Assembly (NCBI GenBank): GCA_031769625.1
Contig: JAUIMM010000566.1
Coordinates: 1,121,001-1,185,000, forward strand
DNA: 64,000 bases
Direction: 5' to 3'
Source: Taudactylus pleione
Lineage: Eukaryota > Chordata > Amphibia > Anura > Myobatrachidae
Below are positions 45,418 to 57,350 of the stretch, piece by piece. A program made the translations under genes and the position numbers. The notes beneath the pieces were generated by a model. That model was given only the letters and a program-made list of their open reading frames with translations, did not search any database and was not told the origin of the DNA. Numbering within the stretch: position 1 is the first letter of the stretch; each line of letters opens with the position of its first letter.

Positions 45418-45779
45418 TTAGGTGATACTAAAACACCCGTTTTCACATTATTTTAGTAAAAATAATATTGATAAATATTAGGGGTGAGCGGGTTCGGATT
45501 TCAGAAATCCGAACCCCCCCGAGCCCCCCCGATCCGAGGCCGATCCGAGTCAGGCTCGACTTTTCCCACCTGACTCTGATCTGAAATCGAGGCAAAACGT
45601 CATCATCCCGCCTTCCGGGTCTCGCAGGTTTTGGATCCTATATAAGGTACCTGCGTCGGCGCCATTTTCTCACTCGGCTGTGGACAGTGAAGAGGGAGGG
45701 AGTTAGGGCTGGCTGGGCTGTGTAGTGTAGTGTAGTGCAGAGTAGTGTTGTGCTGTGCTGTGCTGCGCTGTGCTGCTGT

Positions 45780-45960
45780 TGTCCATAGGGGCTGTGTCCA
45801 CTACTTCAAAGTCCATAGGGGCTGGCTGTGTTGTGCTGTGCTGCTGTTGTCCATAGGGGCTGTGTCCTCTACTTCAAAGTCCATAGGGGCTGGCTGGACT
45901 GTGTTGTGCAGTCAGTTCTCCATAGGGGCTGTGTCCACTCCAAAGTCCTGTGCAGTGTCC
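45780..45960. repeat. CTCCATAGGGGCTG repeat in D
   Basis: GTCCATAGGGGCTGTGTCC and CTACTTCAAAGTCCATAGGG alternate several times. This is the inverted counterpart of the C and E repeats near 42.8 and 57.45 kb, and it generates the Cys-rich small frames here. Confidence 0.85.
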
Positions 45961-46029
45961 CAGTCCTAAAGGGGTGCTGTAGTGTTGTCCAGGGGGTGCT
46001 CTGTCCGTCAGGGGTGCTCCCCCCAAGTG

Positions 46030-46720
46030 CTAAAAAAAATATATTTTTTCTGTGTTTGTGAATTGTGTGCGCAGTAGCCGCACGTGCATCAACAAAGTAG
46101 TGCCAAGCGTGCGCCTGTGTCATAAGTAAAGGGCCAGCTGGCTTGACCGTTAAAGGGTGCTGTAACCCCCAAAGTACACTCCAAACCAAATAAAAAAATA
46201 TTTTCTGTGTTTGTGAATTGTGTGCGCAGTAGCCGCACGTGCATCAACAAAGTAGTGCCAAGCGTGCGCCTGTGTCATAAGTAAAGGGCCGGCTGGCTAG
46301 ACCGTTAAAGGGTGCTGTAACCCCCAAAGTACACTCCAAACAAAATAAAAAAATATTTTCTGTGTTTGTGAATTGTGTGCGCAGTAGACGCACGTGCATC
46401 AACAAAGTAGTGCCAAGCGTGCGCCTGTGTCATAAGTAAAGGGCCGGCTGGCTTGACCGTTAAAGGGTGCTGTAACCCCAAAGTACACTCCAAACCAAAT
46501 AAAAAAATATTTTCTGTGTTTATGAATTGTGTGCACTGTGGCTGCACGTGCATCAACAAAGGAGCAGTGCCAAGCGTGCGCCTGTGTCCCATAAGTAAAG
46601 AGCCGGCTGGCTCATTTCTTAAAGGGTGGTGTAACCCACAAAGTGCACTACTCTCCAGCAAAAATAAAATAATATTGTCTGTGTTTGTGTGCGCCTTAGC
46701 CGCACGTATATATCAATATA
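46030..46720. repeat. 155-bp tandem array in D
   Basis: TGTGTTTGTGAATTGTG-type starts recur at about 46,051, 46,206, 46,361, 46,515 and 46,680, i.e. steps of 155, 155, 154 and 165 bp. Each unit carries CACGTGCATCAACAAAG and CCAAGCGTGCGCCTGTGTC. Confidence 0.95.
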
Positions 46721-46726
46721 ACATAA

Positions 46727-47101
46727 ATGGAGGACCAAACTTTCTCCGATAAAAATAAAATAGGGAAAGATCAAGAAGCACTTCCTCCTAGTGCTGTTGC
46801 TGCTGCTGGGAGTTGTTCATCATCCCAGAGAGGAAGTAGGAACACCACTACTTTTACTAAACAATTGACCCTCCAACAGTCCCTAGCGATGAGGATGAAG
46901 TACGACAGCAGTCATCCTAAAGCAAAACGTATAACTGAGGCCTTGACTGCTATGTTGGTGTTAGACGTGTGTCCGGTATCCGCCATTAGTGCAGTGGGAT
47001 TTAGACAATTGATGGAGGTAGTGTGTCCCCGGTTCCAAATCCCGTCTAGATTCCACCTGCATCCTCAAAGCAGCAGCGACAAGCGTGCGTCTGTCTGTTA
47101 A
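46727..47101 (+). pseudogene. Fused N-terminal/middle hAT transposase piece of D
   Basis: A 124-residue frame beginning MEDQTFSDKNKIGKDQEALP, joined through an Ala-rich run to SSSQRGSRNTTTFTKQLTLQ and on to VGFRQLMEVVCPRFQIPSRF. The final residues (SSSDKRASVC) are read from the tandem array. It differs from the C frame at only a handful of residues and, like it, has no premature stop. It lacks the BED finger and DDE core. Confidence 0.85.
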
Positions 47102-47900
47102 AGGGTGGTGTAACCCTCAAAGTGCGCTCCACAAACAACAAAAAAATTCTTTTTTTTCTCTTTGTGAAATGTGTGGGCTGTAGCCGCATCTGCATCCTTA
47201 AAGCAGCAGCGACAAGCGTGCGTCTGTCTATTAAAGGGTGGTGTAACCCTCAAAGTGCGCTCCACAAACAATAAAAAAATTCTTTTTTTTTTCTCTTTGT
47301 GAAATGTGTGGGCTGTAGCCGCACCTGCATCCTTAAAGCAGCAGCGACAAGCGTGCGTCTGTCTGATAAAGGGTGGTGTAACCCTCAAAGTGCTCCAAAA
47401 AATAAAAAATATTTTTTTTATGTGTTTCTGACTTGTGTGCGATGTAGCCGCACGTGCTTCAACACAGTAGCAGCGCCAAGCGTGCGCCTGTGTCATAAGT
47501 CAAGGGCCGGTTTGGACATCTGGTCTGGACTGAAGGACGTGCCAACAATTTCTGACAAGTCTACTGTCACTGCATATGATACTGTCCTCAAAGCAGCAGC
47601 GACAAGCGTGCATCTGTCTGTTAAAGGGTGGTGTAACCCTCAAAGTGCGCTCCACAAACAATAAAAATATTTTTCTTTTTTTTCTGTCTTTGTGAAATGT
47701 GTGGGCTGTAGCCGCACCTGCATCCTTAAAGCAGCAGCGACAAGCGTGCATCTGTCTGTTAAAGGGTGGTGACACCCTCAAAGTGTGCTCCACAAACAAT
47801 AAAAATATTCTTCTTTTTTTTCTGTCTTTGTGAAATGTGTGGGCTGTTGCCGCACCTGCATCCTTAAAGCAGCAGCGACAAGCGTGCGTCTGTCTGTTAA
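47080..47900. repeat. ~137-bp tandem array in D
   Basis: TTTGTGAAATGTGTGGGCTG recurs at about 47,161, 47,297, 47,689 and 47,828. Units share AAAGCAGCAGCGACAAGCGT with GCGTCTGTCTGTTAAAGGG. The array occupies the place where element E has its catalytic domain. Confidence 0.92.
47510..47585 (+). pseudogene. hAT transposase scrap embedded in the D array
   Basis: Reads DIWSGLKDVPTISDKSTVTA and YDTV. This corresponds to FGHLVRTEG, then ISDMSTVTTYDTV, just before the dimerisation domain in element E (about 53,905-53,995, minus). It shows that the arrays grew into formerly coding sequence. Confidence 0.75.
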
Positions 47901-48133
47901 AGGATTACATCGGTGACAGCATCCAAGTAGGCATGTCAGACAGTCCGTACCTGTACTGGCAGGAAAAAGAAGCAATTTGGAGGTCCCTGTACAAACTGGC
48001 TCTATTTTACCTGAGTTGCCCCCCCTCCAGTGTGTACTCCGAAAGAGTGTTTAGTGCACCCGGGAACCTTGTCAGCGAAAGGCGTAGGAGGTTGCTTCCA
48101 CAAAATGTGGAGAAGATGATGTTCATAAAATGA
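47837..48133 (+). pseudogene. hAT transposase dimerisation piece of D
   Basis: A 98-residue frame with DYIGDSIQVGMSDSPYLYW, SSVYSERVFSAPGNLVSERR and LLPQNVEKMMFIK, then a stop. It matches the C piece except for A-to-P in FSAAGN and a one-base difference that ends the frame at FIK. Confidence 0.85.
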
Positions 48134-48918
48134 ATTATCAACTCTTCCAGGGAGACCAGCCTCCAGAACGTACAGAGGGACCTGTGGTGGTGGATTCCAG
48201 CGGGGACGAATTAATACTCTGTGAGGATGAGGATGTACACAACACTGAAGAGGGTGAGGAATCGGTGGATGAGGAGGATGAGGACGACATCTTGCCTCCG
48301 TAGAGCCAGTTTGTGCAGGGACAGATTAATTGCCAGCTTGTTTTGTGGGGGCCCAAACGAACCAATCATTTCAGCCACAGTCGTGTGGCAGACCCTGGCA
48401 CTGAAATGATTGGTTTGTTACAGTGTGCATGTCCTGTTTATACAACATAAGGGTGGGACAATTCCATCTTGCACCTCTTTTTTTTCTTTGAATTATGTAC
48501 TGTTTGGGGCCTAGTTTTTCAAACTGCCATCCTGTCTGCCACTGCAGTGTCACTCCTAGATGGACCACGTGTTTGTGCCGCCCACTCGTATCTCTTAGCA
48601 TAGTCATCCAGCTACCTCGGTGCAACCTTTTGGATATAAAAACACTATTGTGAGGTGTGAGGTGTTCAGAATAGACTGGAAATGAGTGGAAATTAAGGTT
48701 ATTGAGGTTAATAATAGCATAGGAGCAGAAAAACACACAAATTCTGTGATTTTAGCTGTTTTTATGCTTTTTAAAAAAAAAATACAGATCCAAAACACAA
48801 AACCCAGAACCCAAAACACGGAAGGGTGGTTTTGGCAAAACCAATCCAGATCCAAAACACGAAGAAAGATCCAGATCCAAAACACGAAAAGTGGCCGGTG
48901 CACACCCCTAATAAATAT

Positions 48919-50097
48919 GCCGTTGGTTCCTTTATTGTCAAAAGATTGACAACTACTGTATAGCATGCAAAAAACAAACAAACAATGAAATACTGTCAGA
49001 CTTCAAATCAATCAGCTGAAAGCTACGCCAGGTGTAGCCAAATCACTCAAAACTACTGTTGACACAACTTCCTAACTAAGAGAAAATAAATGAATAGAGA
49101 GTTTCTAATACCCTGTGGTTGCTAAGCCCTGTCGCCGTGGCATTTTTGTATTATTAAAATGAAGATAATACTCCTGATGTATGTTGTTAGTTGCAGGGAT
49201 TCATTAACAACTCCACAGTATATTGCTTAGAACCGATTCTCCCCATAATGGAACACTATACCTGGCTCTGAAACCTCACTGGAGTACAGACGTGAGGCTC
49301 AGCTTTATTACTTACTGCAAAATACTACAACAAAAGTCAAAAGTATCACAGGAGAGTTAAAGAAAATAACAAAGCAGAGGAACTAATAACCTTTCTTTAA
49401 ACGCAGCAAGAGAGCGTCCATATTTATTAGCAGAATGTGTGTCAGCTTTACTGAGAACGGCCAGACGAGCAGTATCAGCGTTCAAAACAGACCATTTCTA
49501 ATTACTTTCCCCAGACGGTGGGTTAAAGATATGCAGTTCCACGGTGGCTTATTTCTTTCCAGTAGGTTACTTTTACTCTCAATACAATTCAATTTCATTT
49601 TCTCAGAAGTGAAGGCGATTTTGCATTTGCTCGAAGGAACGGATGGTGATTGAGAAGAGCTGATGGTAATATGATTATAGTCATTAGTTTTATGTTGCAT
49701 TATAGAATGGCAGCAGTAACACAGGAGATGAGACGCTATATTAACAGGAGTGTAAGTTCAGAGCAGAAAGGAGAGAGAAGTAGAAAATGATTAAGAAAAG
49801 GTTTCCAGGTCAGTGGTGTTAGATACTTGGGGGGGGGGGGGTGCAGTCTGAGAAAAACTGACCACAATTCATGTGAACAAAACACGTTTACAATGTATGT
49901 TCATCTAATATTGATAAGATATATTAAATAGCAGGTGGCAGAATGAGTTTGTTCTCTATCGCCACCCATTGGCTCTAGCTGGTACTTCATCGACTGCATT
50001 TTTTATATGAAGAGCAATGTGCCCAAACTAGGAGAATTCCACACATCTGTTTTCCTCATGTTTGTGATAATATCCCATGAGTTCTGAATGGACATGC
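48919..50097. other. Unassigned intergenic DNA
   Basis: No repeat relative elsewhere in the window and no gene recognised. A G-run lies near 49,830-49,841. 49,380-49,700 reads as single-copy sequence but has no coding signature. Confidence 0.35.
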
Positions 50098-50099
50098 AA

Positions 50100-50120
50100 T
50101 CTCTCTCTCTCTCTCTCTCT
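50100..50120. repeat. (CT)n microsatellite
   Basis: An uninterrupted TCTC tract of about 21 bp. Confidence 0.95.
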
Positions 50121-51519
50121 CAAATACAGTATATACATATACTGAGTGGCCAAATTTTATGACCACTGGGCTAGTACTTGTTGGGTCTCCTTTTACCCTT
50201 AATATAGTTTGACTTCATATTTTCATATTGTTGTCTCCAACTCCTCACTCTAACATCTGCATGGTGTAATTGAAACTGTGATTTGCAGCTGTCAGTGACT
50301 GGCTCCAGCTCACCTTCTACTTGTCTCCTTCATTTACTTCACTGGCACTTTCCTCATACCCCTTGTAGCAGGGGGTGAGACGTAGCCAGCCACTGACAGC
50401 TGCCCCCCTAACTATAGCCTCCCCTTGACCAGTCAATTGTGGGAAGGACTCAATGGTAAAGCAGAGGATTTGAGACCGGAATCACCCAGCCTTGCCAACA
50501 TACCAGCAGCAGCAAGCAGTCTACCCTGCAGTCCAGCACACAGCAGCGTGTGCTGGGCTGCTCACAGGTAAGAGGGAGGGGGGCAGCAGTGGACCTGGGC
50601 CAAGGTAATTATTACCCCAGCCCCCCCCCCCCACGTTTCGGCGCCCCTGTGCACTGTGCGTGTGTCCCAACGGTTGCCGCCGACAGCCACAGAATGAATT
50701 TGGACGCAGAGAGCGACAATTTTAGTGGTTGTTTCTGGGGGTAAAGGGCGGGGGTGGCTAGCCAGACGTGGCGTTTCACAGTCAGAGACTGCGTGTTTTG
50801 CCACTGTTGCACTGATTCCGGCGGTGATGTCAGAAACAGATGCTGCACCACTATAGGGCTGGTGCGGTGTTCGATGGTTTGTGCGGCCGATGGTGCATTT
50901 TAATGTGCATGGCGCCATATTAGCACTGCAGCCGATGGGTGTCTCTGTTCGCATACCATCATCTGCAGCCTGAGGAAGAGTGACCACACCCGAAATGCGT
51001 TGGTGACGGTTTATGGACCAATCTGCACCTACCTGTTGAACCTAATTGTCCTTCCATGGACGGCCTGGCAGTTGCCTAGAAAGGAGAAGGGAAGGATTCC
51101 AGATATCTCCCACTAGGCTCACTTTGTGGCACCTGGCCAGCTGCCGAACACGGTACGGGTCAAACTTTTATCAAATAGTCGATTGGAATGTTTATTATTA
51201 TTTATTACTGTGCACTTTATTGTTTCGTCTTTTGTGTACCTAAAAGTGACACTTTGAATTTTTGTTCATGAATAAATATGTATTTCTTTTCTTGATTATT
51301 ACACTATGGTTGTTCTCTTGTTATTAATCGTTTTATGAGAATTTGGATGCACATTGGAATATTTTTTGGTGGAAAACTCAGAATATCATTTAATATACCA
51401 CACCTCATATCCCGTGTGGGAATGTGTGTACATCGATGCATCGGATGAGTTATATGAAGGAAGGACAAATGACAGACTAGTAGTGCCGCAATTGTCATAC
51501 AAACTTTGTTTTTATTATC
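50121..51519. other. Unassigned, with MITE-like segment 50,760-51,010
   Basis: 50,860-50,960 (GGTTTGTGCGGCCGATGGTG, GATGGGTGTCTCTGTTCGCA) resembles 58,015-58,115 (AGTGCGGCCGATGGTGGTG, GGGTGTCTCAGTCC), so both are copies of one family. It runs into CCTGAGGAAGAGTGACCACA and CCGAAATGCGTTGG, a motif type also present in the foldback elements at 21.9 and 43.7 kb. The 141-residue minus frame at 50,562-50,987 is uncalled. Confidence 0.45.
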
Positions 51520-51862
51520 TGCAGCATTATTTATTTATTACCAGTTATTTGTATAGCGCACACATATTCCGCAGCGCTTTACAGAGAATAAGTTACCATT
51601 CACATCTGTCCCTGCCCCAGTGGAGCTTACAATCTATATTCCCTACCACATGCTCACACACATACACACTATGGTCAATTTTGTGGGGAACCAATTAACC
51701 TACCAGTATATATTTGGAGTGTGGGAGGAAACCGGAGCACCCGGAGGAAACCCACGCAAGCACAGGGAGAATATACAAACTCCACACAGTTAGGGCCGTA
51801 GTGGGAAACGAACCCATGACCTCAGTGCTGTAATGCTAACCATTACACCATCTGTGCAGCAT
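51520..51862 (-). repeat. tRNA-derived SINE, minus strand
   Basis: Close relative of 24,112-24,470: ATAGCGCACACATATTCCGC, GGAGGAAACCGGAGCACCCG, then ACGAACCCATGACCTCAGTG, the inverted B-box region. Same orientation, with an intact body and an L2-like tail on the left. Confidence 0.88.
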
Positions 51863-52367
51863 TAGCATACAGATGCAGTCACACTACGACAAAATACGCA
51901 TAATAGCAAAACAAGAACCAGAAAGTATTTATTTGTGGTATTCATAGGACCAAAAAAACAAATCACATATGCTTTCAGTTCCCTTCTTGAAATGTAAATA
52001 AAAAGCACTATTTTGGGCATGTGGGTAAAAAGAAAAAAAATTGAGGTGTTAGAATAAGTAAACAGACTAATGGTATTTTCTAAAATTTTTTAAAAAACAA
52101 GGTATAATTTGTGTGGGTATCAGTGATATTGATGTTGGAATGTGAAGAGCTCTAAGGGCCTCTCAGGGCAAGTAATCTAAAACAATGAGGATAGTGAAAG
52201 TACATATTAAACACGGGATGTAGTCGGCATACTGGCGCACATAATGCTGGAGCTCAGAATCCCGGCATAGAAATGTTGTCCAAAAGAGATGGGCGTTCCT
52301 GGGCAGTGACTGGGATGTGGCTAGAAATGCAGGCAGAAATAGTCAGTTCAGTGGGCGTGTTATGGGA
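51863..52367. other. Unassigned; repeat-like from 52,205
   Basis: 52,205-52,255 (GTAGTCGGCATACTGGCGCA, CAGAATCCCGGCATAG) resembles the GGCATCCCGAC-type segment at 9.57 kb. Nothing else recognised. Confidence 0.4.
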
Positions 52368-53493
52368 GTGTCACGCAGTGGCAAACGCAGGATTTCTATA
52401 GGGGGGTTTCCAAATGCTTGATTTTAGAGCGAGTGTGGCCAGTCCATGAAAAGGGCAGAATTAATACTTAACTAGCTTTAATATGTGTCATACAAAGTAT
52501 ATTGTGTGTCATAATTCCAGCATATACAGGATCACAGTAAGTCATTAGATGCGGCATTAGGCCATCCTGAATGTTTTTATTTTAGATGTGGGCACCATTA
52601 AAGAGCATTGGAGCAATTCCGGGAGCCTGGAGGAGCAGCAGAAGAACCTAGCACTGCCCTGGACATATATGTACAAATTGGGCTCTATAGCAGTGCATCC
52701 CTAACAGTGCATGTTTTCCAGATCTCCTAGTTGGTGCACAAGTTATTTATTACTGGCTGATACATGTTAAAAGATCCACAGGTGGTGTAATTATTTCATT
52801 TGTGATACTGAGAAGAACATGTAGCACTAGCAGAGGCCCTGAGCACTAGTAAAATGCTATTATATTAGGGGTGTGCACCGGCCACTTTTCGTGTTTTGGT
52901 TTTGGATCTGGATCTTTCTTCGTGTTTTGGATCTGGATTGGTTTTGCCAAAACCACCCTTCCGTGTTTTGGGTTCTGGGTTTTGTGTTTTGGATTTGTAT
53001 TCTTTTTAAAAAAAGCAAAAAAACAGCTAAAATCACAGAATGTGTTGGTTTTTCTGCTCCTATGCTCTTATTAACCTCAATAACCTTAATTTACACTAAT
53101 TTCCAGTCTATTCTGAACACCTCACACCTCACAATAGTGTTTTTATGTCCAAAAGGTTGCACCGAGGTAGCTGGATGACTACGCTAAGCGACACGAGTGG
53201 GCGGCACAAACACGTGACCCATCTAGGAGTGATACTGCAGTGGCAGACAGGATGGCAGTTTAAAAAACTAGGCCCCAAACTGTACATAATGCAAAGAAAA
53301 AAAAGAGGTGCAAGATGGAATTGTCCTTGGGCCCTCCCACCCACCCTTATGTTCTATAAACAGGACATGCACACTTTAACAAAGCAATCAATTCAGCGCC
53401 AGGGTCTGCCACACAACTGTAGCTGAAATGATTGGTTCGTTTGGGCCCCCACAAAACAAGCTGGCAATTAATGTGTCCCTGCACAAACTGGCT

Positions 53494-56400
53494 CTACGGA
53501 GGCAAGATGTCGTCCTCATCCTCCTCATCCACCGATTCCTCACCCTCTTCAGTGTTGTGTACATCCTCATCCTCACAGAGTATTAACTCGTCCCCACTGG
53601 AATCCACCACCACAGGTCCCTCTGTACGTTCTGGAGGCTGGTCTCCCTGGAAGAGTTGATAATTAATTTTTATGAACATCATCTTCTCCACATTTTGTGG
53701 AAGCAACCTCCTACGCCTTTCGCTGACAAGGTTCCCGGCTGCACTAAACACTCTTTTGGAGTACACACTGGAGGGGGGGGCAACTCAGGTAAAATAGAGC
53801 CAGTTTGTACAGGGGCCTCCAAATTGCCTCTTTTTCCAGCCAGTACAGGTATGGACTGTCTGACATGCCTACTTGGATGCTGTCACCGATGTAATCCTCC
53901 ACCATTCTGTCAATGGTGACAGTATCATATGTAGTGACAGTAGACATGTCAGAAATAATGCCAGGTCCTTCAGTCCGGACCAGATGTCCAAACTTGGTCC
54001 TGCCTGCCCTGCATCACCGCCAGCGGGTTGCTTAGGATACCTAAGTTTTTTCCTGGCAGCCCCAGTTGCGGGATAAAATGAAGAAGGAGCTGTTGACGTT
54101 TCACGTTCTCACGTTCCGCTTCAGCTGACAGTGTTTTCACCAGCAGGTCTTTGCACCACTGCAGGCTTGTGTCGGCCGGAAAGAGAGACACCACATAGGC
54201 TTTAAACCTAGGATCGAGCACGGTGGCCAAAATGTAGTGGTCTGATTTCAACAGATTGACCACCCTGGAATCCTGGCAAAGCGAATGAAGGGCTTCATCC
54301 ACAAGTCCCACATGCCGAGTGGAATCGCTCCGTCTTAGCTCCTCCTTCGCTTTCTCCAGCTGCTTCTGCAAAAGCCTGATGAGGGGAATGACCTGACTCA
54401 AGCTGGCAGTGTCTGAACTGACTTCACGTGTGGCAAGTTCGAAGGGCTGGAGAACCTTGCACTACACGGAAATCATTCTCCACTGTGCTTGAGTCAGGTG
54501 TATACCCCCTCCTTTGCCTATGTCATAAGTGGATGTATAGGCTTGAATGGCCTTTTGCTGCTCCTCCATCCTCTGAAACATATAGAGGGTTGAGTTCCAC
54601 CGTGTCACAACCTCTTGCTCAGGTGATGGTGGGGCAGGTTCAAGAGTGTTTGCTGGCGCTCCAGTCTTCGGCACGCAGTCGCTGAATGGCGAAAGTGGGC
54701 AGAAATTTTTCGGCCACCCAAAGCGTCTCCTGCACGCCCCTGTCGCTTTTCAGAAAATTCTGCACCACCAAGTTTATTGTGTGAGCAAAACATGGGACGT
54801 GCTTGAATTTGCCCAGATGTAATGCCCGCACAATATTGGTGGCGTTGTCAGATATCACAAATCCCCAGGAGAGTCTAAGTGGGGTAAGCCACTGGGCGAT
54901 GATTTCCCTCAGTTTCTCTAAGAGGTTGTCGGCGGTGTGCCTCTTACTGAAACCAGTGATACACAGCGTAGCCTGCCTTGGAACGAGCAGGCGTTTCTGA
55001 GATGCTGCTACTGGTGATGCTGCTGCTGTTGCTGCATAAGGTGATACATCTACCCAGTGGGCTGTCACAGTCATATAGTCCTTAGTCTGCCCTGTTCCAC
55101 TTGTCCACATGTCCGTGGTTAAGTGGACATTGGGTACAACGGCATTTTTCAGGATACTGAGGACACTTTTTCTGACGTTTCTGTACAGTCTTGGTATCGC
55201 CGCCTAGTGAAGTGGAACCTAGTCGGGATTTGGAACCGGGGACACACTACCTCCATCAATTGTCTAAATCCCACTGCACTGGCGAATACCGGACGCACGT
55301 CTAACACCAACATAGCAGTCAAGGCCTCAGTTATACGTTTTGCTTCAGGATGACTGCTGTCGTACTTCATCCTCCTCGCTAAGGACTGTTGGAGGGTCAA
55401 TTGTTTAGTAAAAGTAGTGATGTTCCTACTTCCTCTCTGGGATGATGAACGACTCGCAGCAGCAGCAACAGCAGCAGCGGCAGCAGGAGGCGTAGCAATG
55501 CAGGATCCTCCCGAGGAATCCCGGATAGGAGAGTCAGTCATGCCAGTGACATGGCCTGCAGGACTACTTCCGATCCTGACTAAGGAGGAAATTGACGAGG
55601 AGGGAGTTGATGGTGTGGTTTACAGGCGCTTGGATACAACAGGACAACGGGATTTAGGTGTCCCTGGACTGCTTACGGTCTTAGCCAAAGTTTCTGAACT
55701 TGACAGTAACTTATTATGAACGCGCTGCAGGTGCCGTATAAGGGAGGATGTTCCTAGGTGGTTAACGACCCTACCCCTACTTATTTCACCTTTACATATG
55801 GTACATATGGCAAGACAGTTGTTGTCCGGATTTGGATAGAAATATTGCCAGACCACAGAGGTGGAATGTTTGGTCTTCTGCCCAGGCATGACCGTGATGG
55901 GCTTTTTCATCCCACGGACAACAACTGTCTCCCCCGGAGCCTGATTTAAACAAACCACATCACCATCAGAATCCTCCTCGCCAACTTCCTCCTCAGCGAC
56001 AGCTACACCAGTAGCCTCATCCTGTTGTACTTCAACAGTGACATCTTCAATTTGCATATCAGCAAGTGGACTGTGGGTGCTCCTTTCAGCACTTGCAGGG
56101 GGCGTGCAAATGGTGGAAAGAGCCACCTCTTCCCGTTCAGTGCTGGGAAGGTCAGGCATCGCAACAGCCACCACACTTGGACTCTCTTTGGGGACTTGTG
56201 ATATCTTCTTAGAACGCACAGTTCTTTGCTGTGCTTTTGCCAGCTTAACTCGTTTGATTTTTTTAGCGGGAGGAGGGCTTTCATCGTCATGTGAACCTGA
56301 ACCACTAGTCATGAACATACTAGTCATACTAGTATGACACACACCAGTCATAGGGAAAGACCTTAGCCGTTCCTTGCCACTCCGTGTCATAAATGGCATA

Positions 56401-56641
56401 TTGGCAAGTTTACGTTTCTCTTCAGATGATTTAAATGTTTTTTTAAGGTCATTTCCCTTAACTTTGTCATTTGGGATTGTATGTGGCCTCTACTATGATA
56501 TTGGGCATCGGCCTTGGCAGACGATGTTGATGGCATGTTATCGTCTATGTCATGACTAGTGGCAGCAGCTTCAGCACTAGGAGGAAGTGGTTCTTGATCT
56601 TTCTCTATTTTATTTTTATCGGAGAAAGTTTGGTCCTCCAT
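53494..56641 (-). pseudogene. BED-finger hAT transposase, inactivated
   Basis: Pieces in order on the minus strand: 56,641-56,387 (N-terminus MEDQTFSDKNKIEKDQEPLP), 56,399-55,620, 55,541-55,149, 55,110-54,640, 54,674-54,462, 54,401-53,970, 53,947-53,744 and 53,766-53,494. Visible domains are an NLS-like KKIKRVK, a BED zinc finger, the RNase H-like core (TTDMWTSG with the first Asp at 55,111-55,113; VISDNATNIVRAL with the second Asp at 54,847-54,849; VPCFAHTINLVVQ), a VLDPRFK motif, and the hAT dimerisation domain (ERVFSAAGNLVSERRRRLL, here starting K for E). An acidic tail ends the protein. I count one in-frame TAA (55,620-55,622), at least one more stop near 54,462, and several frameshifts. 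It resembles ZBED-type hAT transposases. Neighbouring derivatives C and D descend from an intact relative. Confidence 0.93.
55620..56399 (-). pseudogene. BED zinc-finger segment of the E transposase
   Basis: The longest intact piece, 259 residues. Residues about 46-52 (KKIKRVK) look like a nuclear localisation signal. An acidic stretch covers 133-147. The BED finger occupies about 183-228: VVWQYFYPNP, then CTIC (Cys199, Cys202), then HLGTSSLIRHLQRVH (His223, His228). This is the expected aromatic-C-x2-C-...-H-x4-H arrangement for binding element ends. It terminates at TAA (55,620-55,622). The frame then stays open in the same register through 55,149, so this stop is a single nonsense change. 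A frameshift near 56,400 separates it from the MEDQTF N-terminus. Confidence 0.92.
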
Positions 56642-56689
56642 TTATGTTATATCGATTTGATATATATACGTGCGGCTAAGGCGTACACA

Positions 56690-57350
56690 AACACAGAAAA
56701 TATATATTAATTTTTGCTGTAGAGTAGTGCACTTTGTGGGTTACACCACCCTTTAAGAAATGAGCCAGCTGGCTCTTTACTTATGGGACACAGGCGCACG
56801 CTTGGTGCTGCTCCTTTGTTGATACACGTGCAGCCACAGTGCACACAATTCACAAACACAGAAAATATTTTTTTATTTTGTTTGGAGTGTACTTTGGGGG
56901 TTACAGCACCCTTTAACGGTCAAGCCAGCCGGCCCTTTACTTATGACACAGGCGCACGCTTGGCACTACTTTGTTGATGCACGTGCGGCTACTGCGCACA
57001 CAATTCACAAACACAGAAAATATTTTTTTATATTGTTTGGAGTGTACTTTGGGGGTTACAGCACCCTTTAACGGTCAAGCCAGCTGGCCCTTTACTTATG
57101 ACACAGGCGCACGCTTGGCACTACTTTGTTGATGCACGTGCGACTACTGCGCATACAATTCACAAACACAGAAAATATTTTTTTCTTTTGTTTGGAGTGC
57201 CCTTTGGGGGTTATAGCACCCTTTAACGGACAAGCCAGCCGGCCTTTTACTTATGGGACACAGGCGCACGCTTGGCGCTGCTCCTTTGTTGATGCACGTG
57301 CAGCCACAGTGCACACAATTCACAAACACAGAAAAAATATATATTTTTTT
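56690..57350. repeat. ~155-bp tandem array in E
   Basis: Units carrying CGGCCCTTTACTTATGACAC, GGCGCACGCTTGGCACTACT and GTTGATGCACGTGCGGCTAC, four to five times. Lies between the transposase start and the element end, so it may contain the promoter region. No TATA-initiator arrangement is convincing. Confidence 0.92.

Larger units (their letters stand above)
45479..48910 (+). mobile_element. hAT element D, deletion derivative, TSD ATAAATAT
   Basis: Begins TAGGGGTGAGCGGGTTCGG and ends GGTGCACACCCCTA, flanked by perfect ATAAATAT (45,471-45,478 and 48,911-48,918). It has the same architecture as C but opposite orientation: 155-bp array, fused N-terminal/middle frame, 137-bp array, dimerisation piece, subterminal TTTTGG-type repeats. 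It keeps one extra transposase scrap (about 47,510-47,585) that is absent from C. 3,432 bp. Confidence 0.96.

Noticed and set aside
38167..48910. C and D as one duplicated element or assembly duplication
   Set aside because: Their 8-bp target duplications differ (ATATAAAT and ATAAATAT), D keeps a transposase scrap absent from C, and only C holds element F.
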